From contig CBDDDJ010000004.1 of assembly GCA_965226475.1 (NCBI GenBank), positions 682,001 through 746,000 of the forward strand: a stretch of 64,000 nucleotides of DNA, written 5' to 3'. This stretch comes from JASLMY01 sp965226475. Its GTDB lineage: Bacteria > Pseudomonadota > Alphaproteobacteria > GCA-2731375. The stretch's first letter is position 1, and every line of letters begins with the position of its first letter. Made by a program: the position numbers and the translations under genes. The notes below the pieces were generated by a model that was not told where the DNA came from, did not search any database, and was given only the letters and a program-made list of their open reading frames with translations. Shown here piece by piece: positions 25,986 through 34,204 of this stretch.

Positions 25986-28286
25986 TCACGCGCCTTCGGC
26001 AAGCGCGACGCCGGCCGTGAACAACCCTTCGATCTCCCCGCCCGTCAGCCCCGCCTCGGCCAGGATCTCCGCCGTATGCTGCCCCAGCAGCGGGGTCGGA
26101 CGCCCGGCCGAGGGGGTGGTGTCGGCGAACTGGATATAGTTCCAGGCGGTTCGTATCTCGCCCACCTTCGGGTGCCGGCGGGTCACGACCAGGCCGTTCG
26201 CGATCGAGTGGGGATCGTCGAGGAACAGTTTATTGTCGCCCGGCCGCGCTTCCGCCGCCGGCACGCCGGCCGCCTTCAGGCCCGAAAGCGCCTCGGCGAG
26301 GTTCCGGTCCCCGAAGGCCGCCGCCATCGCCGCCGCCAAGGGCGAGACGGCCGGATGGCCCGTGCCGGCCGGATCCAGGTCCGCGACGCCGAGCCAGCGC
26401 CCGAGCGCCGCCTGCTCCTCCGGCCGGTCGGCGGCGACGTAGATCCAACCGTCGCCGAGCCGATAGAGCCGGTGGCAGGCGTTCAGGCCATATTGCCGCT
26501 GGTCGGCGAGCGGGCGTTCCGGCTTGCCGGCATAGCGGCTGAACCAGGCGGAACTCAACAGAACCGCGCCGTTCAGCAGGTTGCTCTCGACCCGCTGCAC
26601 GGTGCCGTCGAGGCGTTGGCGATAAAGCGCGAGGATCAGCCCCAGCGTCGCGATCGCGCCCGTGGTGTAGTCCGTCGGCGCCAGCTGGGCCGGGAACGAG
26701 GGCGGGTTGTCGGGCCCGCCCTGGGCCCGCGACAGCCCCATCAGGGCCTGCGCCAGGGGATCGATGCCGGGGCGTTTGGCATAGGGTCCGGTCCAGCCGT
26801 AACCGGTGATGTGGGTCTCGATCAGGTGGGGCGTCGTCTCCGGCCCGAGACCCATGCGCGCCGTGGCGCCGGGTCGGAGATTGGCGAGGACGGCGTGACA
26901 GGTTGCCGCGATGCGTTGAATCGCCCGCCTGGCGCCGGGCTCGCGCGCATCGAAGCAGACCGAGCGTTTGTTGAAGTTGACACTGTAGAAGTAGGTCCGG
27001 CCGATGGGCCGCGACATGTCGCCCGCTGGCGGCTCCAGCTTGATGACATCGGCGCCGAGGTCGGCCAGCAGCCGCCCCGCGGTCGGCCCCGCGATCAGGT
27101 TGGTGATCTCCAGAACCCGGACGCCCGCGAGCGGCGGCGGATCTTCCCCGACGGCCGGCGCCTCGTCCCCCGTCGCCCCGGCGGAGAGTTCGGAGAGTTC
27201 GGAGAGTTCGGAGAGCGCCGCCGTCCGAGGCCCCGAGACCGCGCCCGGCGTCTCCGTCAGGTGGACCGGCAGGCCCATTTGCGTGATCTCGCCCAGCACC
27301 GGATCCGCCAGCCGGTGAACCATGCCGTTGTGGTGGACCTGGGGGTCCTCCAGGCCTTCCTCGGCATGGCGGGCGGGGGCGAAGGGGATGTCGGCGGCTT
27401 CGAACGCCACCATCCAGTCGGCGGCGTCGCGGGTCGCCATGATCCGGGCGAGGGTATCGCGCATCTCCTCCTCGTCCTCGGGCGTCGCCCCGCCCCGGCC
27501 GCCATCGAAGCGCGGCTCCGCCACCAGCTCGGAAATGCCCATCACCTCGGCCACCCGGGCGATGAAGGCCTCGTGCACGGCGCCAAGCTGCACGTATTCA
27601 CCATCGGCGCATTCATAGACGCTGTAGAAGGGCGCGCTGCCGGCCGGATGGGTCTGGAAGACAATAGGCTCGATGCCCTCCCCGACCACCTTCGGGTGGT
27701 AGAGCAGGGCGCCCGCCAGCAGCGAGGTTTCGACCATCCGCCCGCGCCCGGTCTCCTCCCGTGCATGGAGGGCGGCGGCGACGCCGATCGCGGCGAAGAG
27801 CGCCGCGCCAACGCTGGGGAGCGGGTGGACCACGTGCACCGGCGCCGGCCGGTAGCCGGGCATGCCGCCCAATATGCCCGAACGGGCGAGTACGAGGTCG
27901 TCGACCGCCGGCTCGTCCGCGAGCGGGCCATGCTTGCCGTAGGCGGTGATCGAGCAGGCCACCAGCCGTCGGTTCAGCGCCCTCAGCCGCTCGTGCGCGA
28001 CCAGCGCCTGGCGCGGCGACGAGGGCGCGAAATCCTCCACCAGCACGTCGATCCCCGGCACGATCTCCGCCAGCCGCCGGGCGGCCTCCGGCCCGTCCAG
28101 GTCGAGGGTCACCGCCTCCTTGCTCCGATCCCAGATCACGAAACCGCCGTCGCGATGCAACGGCGCATCGGTCCCGACCGCCCGGATCACCCGCGCGCCA
28201 TAGTCCGCGAGGATCATCGTGGCGAGCGCGCCCGCCCCCCCGCTCGTGAGGTCGAGGACGGTGATGGCGTGGAGGGGAGCGGTCAC
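25986..28286 (-). CDS. Fused double CaiB/BaiF-type (family III) CoA-transferase
   Basis: Two family III CoA-transferase halves in one chain, about 766 residues from the GTG at 28286. That start sits right before VLDLTSGGAGALATMIL, the usual N-terminus, whereas an upstream ATG at 28373 adds only basic, low-complexity residues. Half 1 reads HPLPSVGAALFAAIG where the catalytic Asp is expected. Half 2 restarts at GVRVLEITNLIAGPTAGRLLADLGADVIKLEPP and has APTDYTTGAIATLGLI, with Asp. Only the second half therefore seems able to form the acyl-aspartyl intermediate. The linker carries a SELSELSELS repeat encoded by 9-bp tandem units near 27185-27215. Family members move CoA between carboxylic acids; the substrates are unknown. 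Confidence 0.88.
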   Translation of the reverse strand: MTAPLHAITVLDLTSGGAGALATMILADYGARVIRAVGTDAPLHRDGGFVIWDRSKEAVTLDLDGPEAARRLAEIVPGIDVLVEDFAPSSPRQALVAHERLRALNRRLVACSITAYGKHGPLADEPAVDDLVLARSGILGGMPGYRPAPVHVVHPLPSVGAALFAAIGVAAALHAREETGRGRMVETSLLAGALLYHPKVVGEGIEPIVFQTHPAGSAPFYSVYECADGEYVQLGAVHEAFIARVAEVMGISELVAEPRFDGGRGGATPEDEEEMRDTLARIMATRDAADWMVAFEAADIPFAPARHAEEGLEDPQVHHNGMVHRLADPVLGEITQMGLPVHLTETPGAVSGPRTAALSELSELSELSAGATGDEAPAVGEDPPPLAGVRVLEITNLIAGPTAGRLLADLGADVIKLEPPAGDMSRPIGRTYFYSVNFNKRSVCFDAREPGARRAIQRIAATCHAVLANLRPGATARMGLGPETTPHLIETHITGYGWTGPYAKRPGIDPLAQALMGLSRAQGGPDNPPSFPAQLAPTDYTTGAIATLGLILALYRQRLDGTVQRVESNLLNGAVLLSSAWFSRYAGKPERPLADQRQYGLNACHRLYRLGDGWIYVAADRPEEQAALGRWLGVADLDPAGTGHPAVSPLAAAMAAAFGDRNLAEALSGLKAAGVPAAEARPGDNKLFLDDPHSIANGLVVTRRHPKVGEIRTAWNYIQFADTTPSAGRPTPLLGQHTAEILAEAGLTGGEIEGLFTAGVALAEGA

Positions 28287-28804
28287 GGGGCGCGGACTCT
28301 CTGGTTCTCTCTGGGGACGACGGGCGAGGGGTGGACGAGCGGACCATAGCATCGACCTGGCGGGGCGGGCCACGCTTGGGCGGTAACGCTCTCGATGCGC
28401 CGTTGTCTCGGACGGGCGCGGCGATGGATGTCGGGCCCATGGGCCCGGCCGGCGGCGCGGGAAAAGACGATGTGGTGGTCGACTAGAAGCGGCTGGCCAG
28501 CGCTTCTCGAACGCCGCGACGCATAAACCCTACATCGTTTAATTGCAGCGCATAACGGCGATGCCGAGACTCTCCGAAAGCAATTTCATCGGCTTTCGGC
28601 ACTTCCAATTGATATGAAGGAAAGTTTTGGCGCGCCCGAGAGGACAAAGTTCGAACTCGATATTTGAGATGCTGGAGGGGTGGTCCGGCGACTTGGGGAG
28701 AATTTCCTGCGTACACCCTAATCCGGATTAATGACAATCATGTAAATACGCTAGCGCCATGGCACAAAAATCTCTTCAGATAAACATGAAATCAAGATTA
28801 TATT
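28287..28804. other. Interval between CoA-transferase and IS21 copy 2
   Basis: GC content falls toward IS21 copy 2, and AATCAAGATTATATT marks the insertion target. Only one weak minus-strand frame is seen (28483-28737). No promoter with confidence. Confidence 0.45.
28483..28737 (-). CDS. Doubtful hypothetical protein fragment
   Basis: An 84-residue minus-strand frame ending in YALQLNDVGFMRRGVREAL. It is not recognised as a family. Its 5' side faces IS21 copy 2, so it may be the surviving 3' part of a gene cut by rearrangement. Confidence 0.3.
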   Translation of the reverse strand: MSLIRIRVYAGNSPQVAGPPLQHLKYRVRTLSSRARQNFPSYQLEVPKADEIAFGESRHRRYALQLNDVGFMRRGVREALASRF

Positions 28805-28911
28805 TGTTGATCGGCGTGGAATATTGACCCCCTTGGTGGGGTAATCGGCGTCCCAAATTGACCCCCCTGGTTTTGTGATTTTCAACACACCTCGTTGTTT
28901 GGACAGTCGAG

Positions 28912-30435
28912 GTGGGGGAGATGCTGGTAGTGGAAACGATCGCGAAGATCCGTCGGGATCATCTGGTGAGGGGCGTTCCGATCAAGAAGATCGCCCGGGA
29001 TTTGAGGGTTTCGAAGAACACGGTGCGCAAGGTGGTGCGGGGCGATGAGACCTCGTACAGCTACGCGCGCAAGATCCAGCCGATGCCGAAGCTTGGACCG
29101 TGGGTGGATGAGCTTGAGCGCCAGCTGGAGGCCAACGAGAAGAAGCCGCGCCGGGATCGGCTGTCTCTGCCGCGGATTCATGAAGACCTTGCGGCTCTGG
29201 GCTATGGCGGCGGCTACGACGCAGTGCGCCGCCACGCCAGGACCTGGCGTCGGCGGTGGCGGCTGTTGTCGCCGTCGCAGGGTTTTGTGCCGCTGAGCTT
29301 CGATCCCGGCGAGGCCTAGCAGTTCGACTGGAGCCACGAGTACGCGCGCCTGTCGGGTGTGACGACCAAGGTGAAGGCGGCGCACATGCGGCTCTGCTAC
29401 AGCCGCATGCAGCTGGTTCAGATCTTCCCGCGCGAGAGCCAGGAGATGGTGTTCGAGGCGCACGAACGGGCCTTCCACTTCTTCGGCGGGGTCTGCCGAC
29501 GGGGCATCCACGACAACATGAAGACGGCGGTGAGCATGGTCTTCGTCGGCAAGGAGCGCGCCTACAACCGGCGCTTTCTGGAGCTGTGCTCCCACCATCT
29601 GGTGGAGCCGGTGGCGTGCACTCCGGGTGCGGGCTGGGAGAAGGGGCAGGTCGAGAGGCAGGTGGGTGACGTCCGCGGCCGCCTGTTCGTGCCCATCCCG
29701 CGGGGCCGCTCCTACGTCGAGATCAACGAGTGGCTGATGGATCGGTGTATCGAGGACGCCAAGAAGCGGCCGCATCCGACGATCGAGAGCAAGACGGTGT
29801 GGCAGGTGTTCGAGGAGGAGCGGCCCTTCTTGATGGCCTATCGCGGCCCCTTCGACGGCTTCCACGCCACCGAGGTGGCGGTGTCCAAGACCTGTCTGGT
29901 GCGCTTCGACAACAACCACTACAGCGTCGCCGCCCGTGCCGTCGGGCGGCCGGTCGACGTGCGGGCCTACGCCGATCGGATCGTCATCCGCCAGGACGGC
30001 GAGACCGTCGCCGAGCATCCCCGGAGCTTCGGGCGCGGCGAGATCGCCTACGATCCGTGGCACTACGTGCCGATCCTGACGCGGAAGCCCGGCGCACCGC
30101 GCAATGGTGCGCCCTTCAAGGGCTGGCAGTTGCCCAACGCGCTCGGCCGCATACGGGCCCGGCTGACGGGTTGCGACGACGGTGACAGGCAGTTCGTGAG
30201 GATCCTCGCGGCGGTTCAGGAGGACGGGCTGGAGGCGGTCGAGGCGGCCTGTGCCGAGGCGCTCGACTGCGGCGCCCGCAGCGCCGACGTCGTGCTCAAC
30301 ATCCTCGCCCGGCAGTGCCAGCCGGCACCGCCGGCGACCATCCCGACGCCCGAGGGCCCGCGGCTTCGCCACCGGCCGGTGGCCGACTGTCAGCGCCACG
30401 ATCGCCTGAGGGAGGCCGGTCATGGAGCGTCATGA
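28912..30435 (+). pseudogene. istA: IS21-family transposase IstA split by an in-frame amber codon (copy 2)
   Basis: The frame runs from GTG 28912 to 30435 with a single TAG at 29317-29319. The HTH-bearing 135-residue part ends ...FDPGEA, and after the TAG comes QFDWSHEY with the first catalytic Asp. Copy 2 differs from copy 1 by several substitutions (for example APRNGAPFKGWQLPNALG against ALRNGAPFKGWQLPGALG) but keeps the same stop and the same following CAG codon. The element has transposed recently, judging by its perfect target duplication, so the split gene may still be functional. Confidence 0.85.
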
Positions 30436-31165
30436 GGTGCTGGCGATGATGACGGCGTTGAAGCTCGCGGGCATGCGCGCCGCCGACGACGACATCCTTG
30501 CCACATGGACGCCGAGGGGGGGGCTCAAGCGTCGTCATCCGGTGCAGCAGATCATCGGTACGCTGCCGCAGGTCGAGATCGCCGACAAGACGGCGCGCTC
30601 GATCAAGTACCAGATGGCGTCCGCCAGGTTGCCAACGGCCAAGGAGCTGGCCGACTTCGACTTCGCCGCCTCGCCAGTCAACGAGCCCCTGATCCAGGAG
30701 CTCGCCGGCGGCGGCTTCCTGGAGGGCAAGCGCAACATCGTGCTGGTCGGCGGCACCGGCACCGGCAAGACCCATCTCGCCGTCGCCATCGCGCGCTCCT
30801 GCATCCGCAAGGGCGCCCGGGGCCGCTGCTACAACGTCGTCGACCTGGTCAACCACCTCGAGGCCGAGCTCCGCGCCGGACGCCAGGGCCGCACCGCGGA
30901 CCAGCTCGTACGCCGCGACTTCGTCATCCTCGACGAACTCGGCTACCTGCCCTTCGCCCAGGCCGGCGGGCAGCTGCTCTTCCACCTCATGAGCCGGCTC
31001 TACGAGCGCACCTCTATCGTCATCACCACCAACCTCGCCTTCGGCGAATGGACATCCGTCTTCGGCGACCCCAAGATGACCACCGCGCTGCTCGACCGTC
31101 TCACCCATCATTGCGAGATCATCGAGACCGGCAACGAGAGCTGGCGCTTCAAGAACCGCTCCTGA
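30422..31165 (+). CDS. istB: IS21-family helper ATPase IstB (copy 2)
   Basis: A 247-residue AAA+ ATPase with Walker A GGTGTGKTHLAVAIA, Walker B FVILDELGYLPF and ITTNLAFGEW (sensor region), ending CEIIETGNESWRFKNRS. It keeps the conserved Leu and Arg that copy 1 has lost (DELGYLPF, LLDRLTHH). It overlaps the end of istA by 14 bases. It should support transposition by IstA. Confidence 0.92.
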   Translation: MERHEVLAMMTALKLAGMRAADDDILATWTPRGGLKRRHPVQQIIGTLPQVEIADKTARSIKYQMASARLPTAKELADFDFAASPVNEPLIQELAGGGFLEGKRNIVLVGGTGTGKTHLAVAIARSCIRKGARGRCYNVVDLVNHLEAELRAGRQGRTADQLVRRDFVILDELGYLPFAQAGGQLLFHLMSRLYERTSIVITTNLAFGEWTSVFGDPKMTTALLDRLTHHCEIIETGNESWRFKNRS

Positions 31166-31244
31166 GCCGCCGCCGGCCGTGCCCGCGGCCCGGTTGCCGC
31201 TCAGGGGGGTCAATTTTGCACGCCGATCGGGGGTCAATATTGAA

Positions 31245-32269
31245 GGCTCAATTCGTGAAACGTATGCATTTGTGATAGAATGCCCGGAATGTCAGGAGGT
31301 TGGGTCATGGACGGCAAGGGTTTCCAGGTGTGGCTTTCGGCGGCGCGCGGGCTGACGCGCGTGCAGCGGCACGAGGCGCTCGCGGTGCTGTCGGGCCGGA
31401 GCGAAGGCGAGGCATCGAAGGCCGCGATCGAGCTTGGTGTGGACGAGGCCCGGCGCTGTCCGCACTGCGCGAGCGAAGGGGCGGTTTCGCGCGGTATGGC
31501 GCGGGGTCTGCGGCGCTACCAGTGCAAGGGCTGCGGCAGGACCTTCAACGCGCTGACCGGTACGCCGCTGTCGGGCCTGCACCACAAGGAACGCTGGCTG
31601 TCGTTCGGGGCGTCGCTGGCGGAGGGGGAGACGGTGAAGGCCTCGGCGGCGCGCTGCGACGTGGCGGTGAGCACGGCGTTCCGCTGGCGTCACCGGTTTC
31701 TGGCGGCGGCGCGGAGCGATTCGGAGGTGCTCAAGGGGATCGTGGAAGCGGACGAGACCTACGTCCTGGAGAGCCGGAAGGGCGCGCGCGGGCTGGGACG
31801 CAAGGCACGGCGGCGGGGCGGCAAGGCGAAGAAGCGCGGCCTCTCGCGCGAGCAGGTGCCGGTTCTCATGGCGGCGGACCGGAGCGGGACGACGGTGAGC
31901 GCGGTGCTGCCCAGGGTCGACGCGGCGGCGCTCACGGCTGCTCTCGACCCGGTGGTCGCGAAGGACGCCCTGCTGGTCTCCGACGGTGGCGCGAGCTATC
32001 CACCTTGCGCCGCCGCGCTCGGGGTGAGCCACGAAGCACTCAACCGCTCGATGGGGGAACGGGTTCGGGGCGATCTGCATGTGCAGACGGTGAACAGCCG
32101 CCACAGCCGGTTGAAGGACTTGCTGCGTCCCCGCCGCGGCATCGCCACCCGCTATCTGGACAACTACCTGAGCTGGTTCCACCTCGTCGGCCTCGCCCCC
32201 GGCGCCAATGACCGAGCCTGCCTCGCCGCCGCCGTAACAAGGTGATGCATACATTTCACGAATTGAGCC
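31245..32269 (+). mobile_element. IS1595-type insertion sequence, copy 2 (intact, nested in IS21)
   Basis: A 1025-bp element with inverted ends GGCTCAATTCGTGAA, flanked by a perfect 8-bp target duplication ATATTGAA (31237-31244 and 32270-32277). The target lies within the terminal inverted repeat of IS21 copy 2. The same element, damaged, is at 15844-16846 in the same orientation. Confidence 0.95.
31307..32245 (+). CDS. IS1595-family transposase (intact)
   Basis: A 312-residue transposase. The N-terminal zinc ribbon is CPHC with CKGC about 30 residues on. An HTH-like region follows (VKASAARCDVAVSTAFRWRH). The catalytic core has VEADETYVLES (Asp), ALLVSDGGASY (Asp) and VNSRHSRLKDL (Asn/His region). 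CAGGAGG precedes the ATG. An 8-bp target duplication agrees with the family. This is the only complete copy of the gene in the window and could mobilise the defective copy 1. Confidence 0.92.
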   Translation: MDGKGFQVWLSAARGLTRVQRHEALAVLSGRSEGEASKAAIELGVDEARRCPHCASEGAVSRGMARGLRRYQCKGCGRTFNALTGTPLSGLHHKERWLSFGASLAEGETVKASAARCDVAVSTAFRWRHRFLAAARSDSEVLKGIVEADETYVLESRKGARGLGRKARRRGGKAKKRGLSREQVPVLMAADRSGTTVSAVLPRVDAAALTAALDPVVAKDALLVSDGGASYPPCAAALGVSHEALNRSMGERVRGDLHVQTVNSRHSRLKDLLRPRRGIATRYLDNYLSWFHLVGLAPGANDRACLAAAVTR

Positions 32270-32297
32270 ATATTGAAAGCCGTTTGACAATTATATT

Positions 32298-33055
32298 AAT
32301 TGGAATAACTTCGCTAACTAAACACACCTCCTCCTCGACCCGCCGTCACGGCGTCGCCGCAGCAGACGGGAAAGCTCGTCCCAACAAAGGGGTCGCCCTA
32401 TGGGTGGCCCCGAACGTCATAAAGCGCCATCGCCCGGCAGGCGCGACGAGCGGTGGCAGTGGTGCTGGCGACTCGGCGCAGGGGTAGGGTGAAGTTCGGG
32501 AACGCTACACGGCCAAACTGGTCAAAACTTCGTGAAGAGGTGGGAATTCAAGATTCAAGGTCTGACCCTCGTCCTTTATGATCCTCGTCCTTTAAAACTT
32601 GGCGCGCCGCCAGCAATGGCGGCGTGCGCTACACGTCCTCGACGCCGCTCCCCCCGTCGATAAGGTCCTTCAAGTTTTCGCGCGTCGTTCCGAACGGGGT
32701 ACTCTCGTCCGCATGGACGTGCCTCCCCGCCTGGGACCGGCAGCCGCCAGTCTGGGAATGAGATTCGACACCGTGAAGGATGCACCTCCTGCGCAATTCC
32801 CCGCAAATCCAGGGCTTCACCGCCGCGAACGTTACGAATCGTTTCAGCCTCTCGTTCGAAACCGAGAGACGATCTTGGCGAGCCTTGCAACGGCTGCCGA
32901 AATTGGTTCAGCGAATGAAACGGCTGATGCTCGCCGCAAGCGTTTTACTCACCTACACCACGTGACTGGAAAGAAGATTTCTGGTATCAAGCAGGCGTGG
33001 ACGGGTACAGATCGCGCCGGCCGGTGGGGCGGCATCTGTCGAGGAGGTACCGGTC
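32298..33055. other. 758-bp interval without a recognised gene
   Basis: It follows IS21 copy 2 and shows only short, unconvincing frames on both strands. A repeated phrase ATCCTCGTCCTTTA occurs near 32570-32595. It may be degraded coding sequence between two insertion elements. The last bases hold the ribosome site GAGGAGG of the next gene. Confidence 0.5.
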
Positions 33056-33249
33056 ATGGAGCTGCTGGACGCCGTGCTCGCCTTCGCCCTCACGATGGGC
33101 GCTCTCGCAACTGTCGTCACGATCATCATGGAAGGCCTGCACCGGGCCTGGAAGGTGCGCAAGCGCGACCTCGTCGAGCTGGTCAAGCAGTTGAACTTGG
33201 GTCTGACGTGGCTCGACGAGGAGGAGCGCTGGGCCTTCGCCTGCTCGGT
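33056..33249 (+). pseudogene. N-terminal fragment of a membrane protein cut by an IS
   Basis: It begins MELLDAVLAFALTMGALA after a strong GAGGAGGTACCGGTC leader. One transmembrane segment (residues about 4-26) is followed by a basic/charged part HRAWKVRKRDLVELVKQL. After about 64 residues the frame runs into the terminus of the IS21-group element beginning at 33250. The missing C-terminal part is not found in the window. Function unknown. Confidence 0.6.
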
Positions 33250-33439
33250 TGTCAATGGCGGAGCAAAAAGGGACCACCGTGGCGGTGTAAGAAGGGACCA
33301 CTTGGCGGCTGCGGGCTTGTCCCCTAGTCCATGGGAGGGCCCCGGGTGCGACGCGGCGTGCCCTCAACAGGCCGACGCGGCGGCGCGCGCGGGAGGGACC
33401 TGTGGGCCCACGGGGTCAAGCGTGGGTTGGGTGGTCGGT

Positions 33440-34204
33440 TCAGTTCGCCGTCGGGGTTTGACGCCTGCGGCTCTGGTTGAGCCTGTAGCTCTCGCCATTC
33501 ATCTCGAGGATGTTGACGTGGTGGGTGAGGCGGTCGAGGAGAGCGCCGGTGAGGCGCTCGGAGCCGAACACCTCGGTCCATTCGTCGAAGGGCAGATTGG
33601 TGGTGACCAGGGTCGAGCCCCGCTCGTAGCGTTGGCTGAACACCTCGAACAACAGCTCGGCGCCGGTCTTCGACAGCGGCACGAAGCCGAGTTCGTCGAC
33701 GATCAGAAGCTTGTAGGTGGCGAGCTTCTTCTGGAACCTCAGCAGCTGCTTGTCATCGCGGGCCTCGATGAGCTCGTGGACCAGTGCGGCGGCGGTGATG
33801 AAGCCGACCGAGAGGCCCTTCTGGCAGGCCGCCAAGCCGAGACCGAGGGCGATGTGGGTCTTGCCGGTGCCGCTGTTGCCGAGCGCGATGAGGTTCTCGC
33901 GGCGCTCGATGTACTCGCAGCGGGCCAGCTCCAGGACCAGCGCCTTGTTGAGCGAGGGGATGACCTTGAAGTCGAAGCTGTCGAGGCTCTTGACCACGGG
34001 GAAGCGCGCCGCCTTGATGCGCCGCTCGACCATGCGGCGCTCGCGGTCGATCAGCTCGAGCTCGGCGAGTCTCAACAGGTAGCGGACGTGATCGACGCCT
34101 TCCGAGGCGCACTGCCGGGCGATCTTGTCGTACTCGCGCAGGAAGGTCGGCAGCTTCAGCGTCTTGAGGTGGTGGGCGAGCAGCACTTGCGGTGTGTCGG
34201 TCAT
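33440..34204 (-). CDS. istB: IS21-family helper ATPase IstB (second type)
   Basis: A 254-residue AAA+ ATPase, from an ATG that overlaps the istA stop as ATGA. Walker A is GNSGTGKTHIALGLG, Walker B LLIVDELGFVPL, with LVTTNLPFDEW further on and a C-terminus HVNILEMNGESYRL. Length and motifs are normal for IstB. It partners the IstA encoded just upstream. Confidence 0.92.
   Translation of the reverse strand: MTDTPQVLLAHHLKTLKLPTFLREYDKIARQCASEGVDHVRYLLRLAELELIDRERRMVERRIKAARFPVVKSLDSFDFKVIPSLNKALVLELARCEYIERRENLIALGNSGTGKTHIALGLGLAACQKGLSVGFITAAALVHELIEARDDKQLLRFQKKLATYKLLIVDELGFVPLSKTGAELLFEVFSQRYERGSTLVTTNLPFDEWTEVFGSERLTGALLDRLTHHVNILEMNGESYRLNQSRRRQTPTAN

Larger units (their letters stand above)
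28805..32289 (+). mobile_element. IS21-family insertion sequence, copy 2, carrying a nested IS
   Basis: Inverted relative to copy 1. The left end is TGTTGATCGGCGTGGAATAT. The right end, read inward, is TGTCAAACGGCTTTCAATAT. A perfect 8-bp target duplication ATTATATT flanks it (28797-28804 and 32290-32297). An IS1595-type element at 31245-32269 interrupts its right terminal repeat. Removing that element and one copy of its duplication rejoins a terminus identical to that of copy 1. The element without the insertion is 2452 bp. Confidence 0.95.

Noticed and set aside
25260..28349. A 1029-residue plus-strand frame opposite the CoA-transferase
   Set aside because: Shadow frame: Arg/Gly/His-rich, no family motif, and it runs across two real minus-strand genes.
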